Assembly (NCBI RefSeq): GCF_030294945.1
Contig: NZ_AP018448.1
Location: 11,008,501-11,072,500 of the forward strand
Origin: Streptomyces graminofaciens
GTDB taxonomy: Bacteria > Actinomycetota > Actinomycetes > Streptomycetales > Streptomycetaceae
Direction of reading: 5' to 3'
DNA length: 64,000 nt
The notes beneath the pieces are model-generated. The model saw only the letters and a list, made by a program, of their open reading frames with translations, made no database searches and had not been told where the DNA came from. Both the position numbers and the translations under genes were made by a program. Shown in pieces: positions 60,072 through 64,000 of the stretch; the stretch's first letter is position 1; each line of letters starts with the position of its first letter.

Positions 60072-61082
60072 TCAGCGGGTGGACTGGGGCTGTTCGCGCA
60101 GGAACCGCTCCAGCGACATGGGCTTCGGCGGCTCGGCCGGCGGAATCTGCTTGACGCCGACGAAGGGCGACGCCTCGAAGTACCACTTCTCCAGCGCCGG
60201 CAGGCCCCAGCGGGCGTTGGTGCTCAGCGATCCCGCGTCCCAGCGCACCGGCTCGATCTCGGTGTCGATCGTCTGGTAGTGGCTGTTGAAGACCTCCACC
60301 CGGTGCCCGTCGGGGTCGCGGAGGTAGGCGAAGAGCATCCCGCCCGGACCGTGACGGCCGGGGCCACGCTCCACGCCCTCGCCGTAGCCGTGGATGCCCG
60401 CGAAGTCGCAGGCGGTGAAGATGTCGTGGCTCTCCGAGACGGTGTACGCGAAGTGGTGCAGGGCCGGCCCGGTGTTCTCGACGATCGCCAGGTCCAGGCA
60501 GGTGCCCTTGCGGTACATGAAGGCGCCCAGCAGCTTGTCGCCGTGCGCCAGGTACTCGGAGTTGCGGAAGCCCAGCTCGCCGTAGAACGCGCACAGCTCG
60601 TAGGTGTCGGGCGCGAAGGTCTGGTAGTGATCGAGCCGCTGCGCGTGCGCGCCCTTGTGGAGCTGGAAGTCGATGTGCAGCCTCGGCCGGGTCTCCATGT
60701 GCGCACAGAGTTCGAGCGGCGTGCCGATGGGGTCGCTGACGTGCAGGGTGCGGCCCTGGTACGGGGCCTCGACCCACTCGGCGGGCAGTCCCCGCTCACG
60801 GAACCAGTCGTACGCGATGTCGAGGTCCTCGTCGAAGAAGACCCGGAAACCGATCCTCCTGCTCCTGCCCGCGCCCTCTTCGTCCAGTTCCAGGACGAGG
60901 CTGTGGTGGCAGGCTTCCGACAGGCCGCGGAGGTAGCAGGTGCGCTCGTCCTCGTCGCTGACCACGAGTCCCAGCACGTTCACATAGAAGTTCCGGCTCT
61001 CGGCCAGATCGGCCACGGTGAGCCGGACGTGGCTGGAGCGGGTGATGTTGAAACTCGGACGCAGATTGACGGGTGGCAGCAT
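60072..61082 (-). CDS. Extradiol ring-cleavage dioxygenase, VOC type (catechol 2,3-dioxygenase-like)
   Basis: 336 residues from MLPPVNLRPSFNITRSSHVR with GGAG. Two VOC modules; Fe(II) ligands His152 (RLDHYQTF), His210 (ALHHFAYTV) and Glu263 (HRVEVFN), plus the tail of about 60 residues found in HPCD-like (3,4-dihydroxyphenylacetate 2,3-dioxygenase) enzymes. First gene of a three-gene minus-strand unit. The exact catechol is not readable from sequence. Confidence 0.91.
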   Translation of the reverse strand: MLPPVNLRPSFNITRSSHVRLTVADLAESRNFYVNVLGLVVSDEDERTCYLRGLSEACHHSLVLELDEEGAGRSRRIGFRVFFDEDLDIAYDWFRERGLPAEWVEAPYQGRTLHVSDPIGTPLELCAHMETRPRLHIDFQLHKGAHAQRLDHYQTFAPDTYELCAFYGELGFRNSEYLAHGDKLLGAFMYRKGTCLDLAIVENTGPALHHFAYTVSESHDIFTACDFAGIHGYGEGVERGPGRHGPGGMLFAYLRDPDGHRVEVFNSHYQTIDTEIEPVRWDAGSLSTNARWGLPALEKWYFEASPFVGVKQIPPAEPPKPMSLERFLREQPQSTR

Positions 61083-61170
61083 GCTGGTCTCCGTGCTCGG
61101 ATCGGCTCTGGATTTCGCTGACTTTAATACTTCGAGACCCTTTATCGGCTTGGCTGTAAGGGCCTCGGAT

Positions 61171-62481
61171 TTATGGCTCGGCCGTGAAGGCATCGGATCC
61201 GGCGAATGTGAAGGCGGACCACCCGCTGAATTCCGCGGATTCACCGAGGGACTCCTCGATGCGCAGAACCTCGTTCCACTTGGCCATGCGCTCGGAGCGG
61301 GTGAACGAGCCCACCTTCAACTGGCCGGCGTCCCAGCCGACGCTCAGATGGGCGATGGTGATGTCCTCGGTCTCGCCGGAACGCGCCGAGACGATCGTGC
61401 CGAAGCCGGCTTCCTTCCCGGCCCGCAGTGCCTGGAACGCCTCCGTGACCGTACCGGCCTGGTTCGGCTTGACGAGGACGGCGTTCACCGCTCCGACGGT
61501 GGCCGCGGCCTCCACGCGCTTGGCGTTCGTGACCAGGTAGTCGTCGCCGATCACCTGGCAGCGGTCGCCGTACCGCCGGGTGAACTCCAGCATGCCGTCG
61601 TGGTCGTCCTCGCCCACCGGGTCCTCGACGGACAGGATCGGATACTGCTCGATCCAGCCGCCCAGCATGTCGATCAACGCCGCGGTGTCCAGAGTGCGGT
61701 CGTCCAGGGCCAGTGTGTACCGCCCGCCGCTGCCGAACTGCGAGGCCGCGACGTCCAGCGAGATGCCCACCTCGGTCGAGAGGGCGAAGCCCGCGGTCTC
61801 GATGGCGCGGGTCAGCATCTCCAGCGCCTCCTCGTTGGAGTCGAAGGCCGGCCAGAAGCCGCCCTCGTCGGCCACGCCCTGGGCCTTCCCCGCCGCGCGC
61901 ATCAGGCTTCCGGCCGCCCGGTAGATCTCCGCGGTCCAGTCCAGGGCCTCGGAGAAACTGTCCGCCGCCGGGCACATCACCATGAAGTCCTGCACGTCCA
62001 CCCGGCGGTCCGCGTGGGCGCCGCCGCCGAAGATCTGGATCTCCGGCAGCGGGATACGGACCGGGCGTTCGCCCGCCAGGTGCTTCCACAGCGGTTCCCC
62101 CGCCGAAGCGGCGGCGGCGTGCAGGACGGCCATGGACGTGGCCACGATCGCGTTGCCGCCGAGACGGCCGCGGTCCGGGGTTCCGTCGAGGTCCACCAGA
62201 AGCCGGTCGACGGCCTCCTGGTCACTCGCGTCACGGTCGGCGAGGGCGGGCGCGATCTCGTCGTTCACCGAGCCCACCGCGCGCTGGACGTCGAGTCCGC
62301 CGAAGCGGCTGCCGCCGTCGCGCAGGTCGAGCGCCTCGCCCTGGCCCGTCGAAGCCCCCGCCGGCGCGATGGCCCGCCCGACCGCGCCGTCCGCGAGGCG
62401 CACCTCGACCTCGACGGTCGGCCGACCGCGTGAATCCCACACTCTGCGGCCGTGGAGCTTGGCGATCCGCGCGTCTGTCAT
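61171..62481 (-). CDS. Divergent enolase paralogue
   Basis: 436 residues, full enolase length. Retained: GASTG, H156, E206 (ADEGG), D243, E286 (SVEDP), D313, K338 (LVKPNQAGT) and K389, by alignment from memory with yeast enolase. Changed: the Glu of QEFM is Asp165 (VQDFM) and the SHRSGETED block reads SARSGETED, losing the His that helps bind 2-phosphoglycerate. It is probably not the housekeeping enolase; a related dehydratase or phosphonate-type substrate is possible. Divergent from an FMN-reductase gene. Confidence 0.88.
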   Translation of the reverse strand: MTDARIAKLHGRRVWDSRGRPTVEVEVRLADGAVGRAIAPAGASTGQGEALDLRDGGSRFGGLDVQRAVGSVNDEIAPALADRDASDQEAVDRLLVDLDGTPDRGRLGGNAIVATSMAVLHAAAASAGEPLWKHLAGERPVRIPLPEIQIFGGGAHADRRVDVQDFMVMCPAADSFSEALDWTAEIYRAAGSLMRAAGKAQGVADEGGFWPAFDSNEEALEMLTRAIETAGFALSTEVGISLDVAASQFGSGGRYTLALDDRTLDTAALIDMLGGWIEQYPILSVEDPVGEDDHDGMLEFTRRYGDRCQVIGDDYLVTNAKRVEAAATVGAVNAVLVKPNQAGTVTEAFQALRAGKEAGFGTIVSARSGETEDITIAHLSVGWDAGQLKVGSFTRSERMAKWNEVLRIEESLGESAEFSGWSAFTFAGSDAFTAEP

Positions 62482-62691
62482 GGCGGTGCAACCTTTCGGA
62501 GTTCGGGCGATCCGGGTGATGGCCGGGATGCCCGTGCCTGTCATCGGGGGTGGGACGTCCGCACGGCCGAAGGTGTACGGAGGTCATCACTGACGAACGA
62601 GCGCGGGCGGACCCCGAGGGGGCGCCACCCGGATCGATACGAGGGCGCTGCGAGCGAGCGAAGGGTCGTACCACTCTCTTCGTCGCCGTGC

Positions 62692-62715
62692 TAACGATAG
62701 CGCAATCGTGCGAAC
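62692..62715. promoter_or_regulatory. Operator candidate, site 1
   Basis: AACGATAGCGCAATCGTGCGAAC: contains ACGAT/ATCGT arms and the half-site ATCGTGCGAAC shared with site 2. Confidence 0.5.
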
Positions 62716-62806
62716 TGTCGGCGGTGATGTCAAGAGGCGGGTTGTGCTCCATCCTTCTTGGTCTGCGTGTGACTCTGCCCTCTTGGTTCACCTTGAAGTG
62801 AATGCT

Positions 62807-62820
62807 ATCGTTCGCACGAT
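62807..62820. promoter_or_regulatory. Operator candidate, site 2
   Basis: ATCGT-TCGC-ACGAT, with GCT before and preceding T/A bases; its reverse ATCGTGCGAACGAT reuses the halves of site 1. Located 113 bp before the reductase ATG. Confidence 0.5.
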
Positions 62821-62932
62821 CCTGCTCCGGCAAGGACTCCGACGGGCCCGCACGCTTCCTGGACGGACGGACAGCACAGGAAGGGGCGGGCCCGCCGGGC
62901 CGGGTCGCGGCCGAAAGGAAAGTGAGCCCGAT

Positions 62933-63525
62933 ATGGCAGCCGAGCCCTCTGTGGCGCCGATGACACTCACCACTGTGGTGGCCAGTACGCGTCCCGGGCG
63001 TGTGGGAAGGTCCGTCGCGGACTGGTTCACCACCCGGGCCGCGGAGTGCGACCAGTTCGAGTCGCACACCGTCGATCTGAGGGAACTCGCCCTTCCCTTC
63101 TTCGACGAGCCGCATCCGCCCGCCCTGCGGCAGTACACGAAGAGCCACACCCGGAAGTGGAGCCGGATCGTCGAGGCGTCGGACGCGTTCGTCTTCGTCA
63201 CCCCCGAGTACAACGGCGGTTTCCCCGCCCGCTGAAGAACGCGTGGGACTACCTCGTCGTGGAGTGGCAGCACAAGCCGGCCGCGTTCGTCAGCTACGGA
63301 GGCGTCTCGGCGGGCACGCGGGCGGTGCAGATGGGCAAGCAGGTCGTGGCGAACCTCAGGATGCTGCCGATCGGCCCGACCGTGAGCATCCCGTTCGTCA
63401 ACGAACGCGTCGAGGACGGCGCTTTCCGGCCCGGCAAGATCCATGAGGCGGCGGCCGAGCATGTGCTCGACGAACTCGTGCGTACCGCCCGTGTCATGCG
63501 CCGACTGCGCGGCGGAACGTACTGA
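62933..63525 (+). pseudogene. NADPH-dependent FMN reductase with a one-base frameshift
   Basis: MAAEPSVAPMTLTTVVASTR, PGRVGRSVADWF, DLRELALPFFDEPHPP, AFVFVTPEYNGGFP then TGA. In the next frame PLKNAWDYLVVEWQHKPAAF, VSYGGVSAGTRAVQM, VSIPFVNERVEDG. The family has GFPAPLKNALDYL at this point, so a single C is missing near 63230 (GCCCGCTG instead of GCCCCGCTG). Otherwise complete (~197 residues). A sequencing error or a young mutation are both possible. The enzyme supplies reduced flavin to monooxygenases. Confidence 0.85.
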
Positions 63526-63554
63526 ACCGCCGCCGGATTCGGCGGGTTCATGCG

Positions 63555-63587
63555 AAGGCGCCCGGAGCGGTGTGCTCCGGGCGCCTT
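63555..63587. terminator. Bidirectional hairpin terminator
   Basis: AAGGCGCCCGGAGC-GGTGT-GCTCCGGGCGCCTT: 14-bp perfect stem between the convergent reductase and LacI genes. Confidence 0.88.
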
Positions 63588-63616
63588 GCGCGTGTGCGTG
63601 TGCGGCTGCCCCTGGT

Positions 63617-64000
63617 TCAGTGGGACGTGGACGGAGGCTTTCCGCCGGGGGATGCCGTGCTGCCGCGCAGGATCAGTGATCCGGGGGAGACCGACGTGTA
63701 CGGACCGTCGTTGCCCGGGTTGGTCTTGAGGCGACGCATCAGCCACAGGGCGCAGCCGGTGGCCATCTCCTGGATGGGCAGGCCGATCGTGGTGAGTCCG
63801 GGACCCCACCAGGAGAACCCCGGCTCGTCTCCGAACCCGATCACGGACAGTTCCCCGGGCACCTTCACGCCCTGCTCGGACAGTTCTTCCAGGACCCCCC
63901 GGGTGAGCTGGATCGATCCCAGCACGAGCGCGGTGGGGGCGTCCGGTTCCTTCAGCAGCCGGCGCATCGCCTGGCGGCCGTGGTCCACGGACGACGGCGG
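63617..64000 (-). CDS. LacI-family transcriptional regulator, C-terminal part (partial)
   Basis: 128 codons before the window edge; the N-terminal HTH lies outside. The effector domain ends as in LacI/GalR repressors: ALVLGSIQLTRGVLEELSEQ, GVKVPGELSVIGFGDEPGFS, WWGPGLTTIGLPIQEMATGC, then PGSLILRGSTA. It is convergent with the FMN reductase. Possibly regulates that gene pair, but sugar-type ligands are usual. Confidence 0.9.
   Translation of the reverse strand, partial: PPSSVDHGRQAMRRLLKEPDAPTALVLGSIQLTRGVLEELSEQGVKVPGELSVIGFGDEPGFSWWGPGLTTIGLPIQEMATGCALWLMRRLKTNPGNDGPYTSVSPGSLILRGSTASPGGKPPSTSH

Larger units (their letters stand above)
62482..62932. other. Divergent control region, enolase paralogue / FMN reductase
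   Basis: 451 bp without a gene. Its main feature is the pair of related operators at 62692-62715 and 62807-62820. A/T content rises between 62690 and 62820, where both promoters probably lie. Confidence 0.6.

Noticed and set aside
1..64000. tRNA, rRNA genes or CRISPR arrays
   Set aside because: No cloverleaf with conserved T-loop, no rRNA-like sequence and no regularly spaced direct repeats with unique spacers were found; the only tandem repeats are short and spacer-free.

Overview
This is high-GC DNA with strong third-position G/C bias, frequent GTG starts, overlapping ATGA/GTGA junctions and many actinobacterial family types (ECF sigma, PadR, GntR, DUF35 zinc-ribbon protein, YceI, DoxX, SpoIIE-type phosphatase). 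It looks like a Streptomyces or close relative, and the density of broken genes suggests a chromosome arm or large linear replicon. I see no rRNA, tRNA or CRISPR array.

Layout. 1-1.4 kb: end of an ECF sigma gene, its membrane partner and a DNA-ligase remnant. 1.5-14.8 kb: a catabolic block with a thiolase, an acyl-CoA dehydrogenase/SDR/SDR/TetR operon, an acyl-CoA ligase, an MBL hydrolase, a cis-CaaD-like tautomerase, an alpha/beta hydrolase and two divergent AraC regulators. Three promoters in this block carry the same bipartite element. It is interrupted at 6.7-7.6 kb by a transposase fragment and a decayed MFS gene. 14.8-18.4 kb: a decay zone (SpoIIE/GAF phosphatase, phytoene-dehydrogenase-like fragment, YhgE/Pip-like membrane protein) around an intact SnoaL gene and a PadR regulator. 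18.5-30.5 kb: SGNH hydrolase, two aldehyde dehydrogenases, a secreted SMP-30-like protein, IclR, an SDR, a two-component pair and an acyl-CoA synthetase.

30.5-37.7 kb: a protocatechuate 4,5-cleavage cluster: PIG-L (GalB-like) protein, VanB/VanA-type reductase and Rieske oxygenase, alpha/beta hydrolase, muconolactone-isomerase-like protein, SDR, LigA and LigB. The usual LigC, LigI and LigJ families are absent; the genes present could replace them. 37.9-39.5 kb: TetR and SDR, divergent, with two matching operators between them. 39.6-46.6 kb: YceI, a secreted double SnoaL protein, then an intradiol dioxygenase, DoxX, amidohydrolase, CoA-transferase and citryl-CoA-lyase-like operon.

46.6-64 kb: truncated AraC/cellulase junction, thiolase behind a promoter-embedded palindrome, carboxylesterase remnant, then a glutarate-type operon (DUF35, CoA-transferase, glutaryl-CoA dehydrogenase, EtfB, EtfA) and a separate 3-hydroxyacyl-CoA dehydrogenase. 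Both units lie near the same ~60-bp sequence, and a LysR gene is adjacent. After that come an MDR reductase lacking the catalytic zinc ligands, a CMD-family protein, an extradiol dioxygenase, a divergent enolase, a frameshifted FMN reductase and a partial LacI regulator. Overall the window is an aromatic/acyl-CoA catabolic island with many local regulators and much gene decay.
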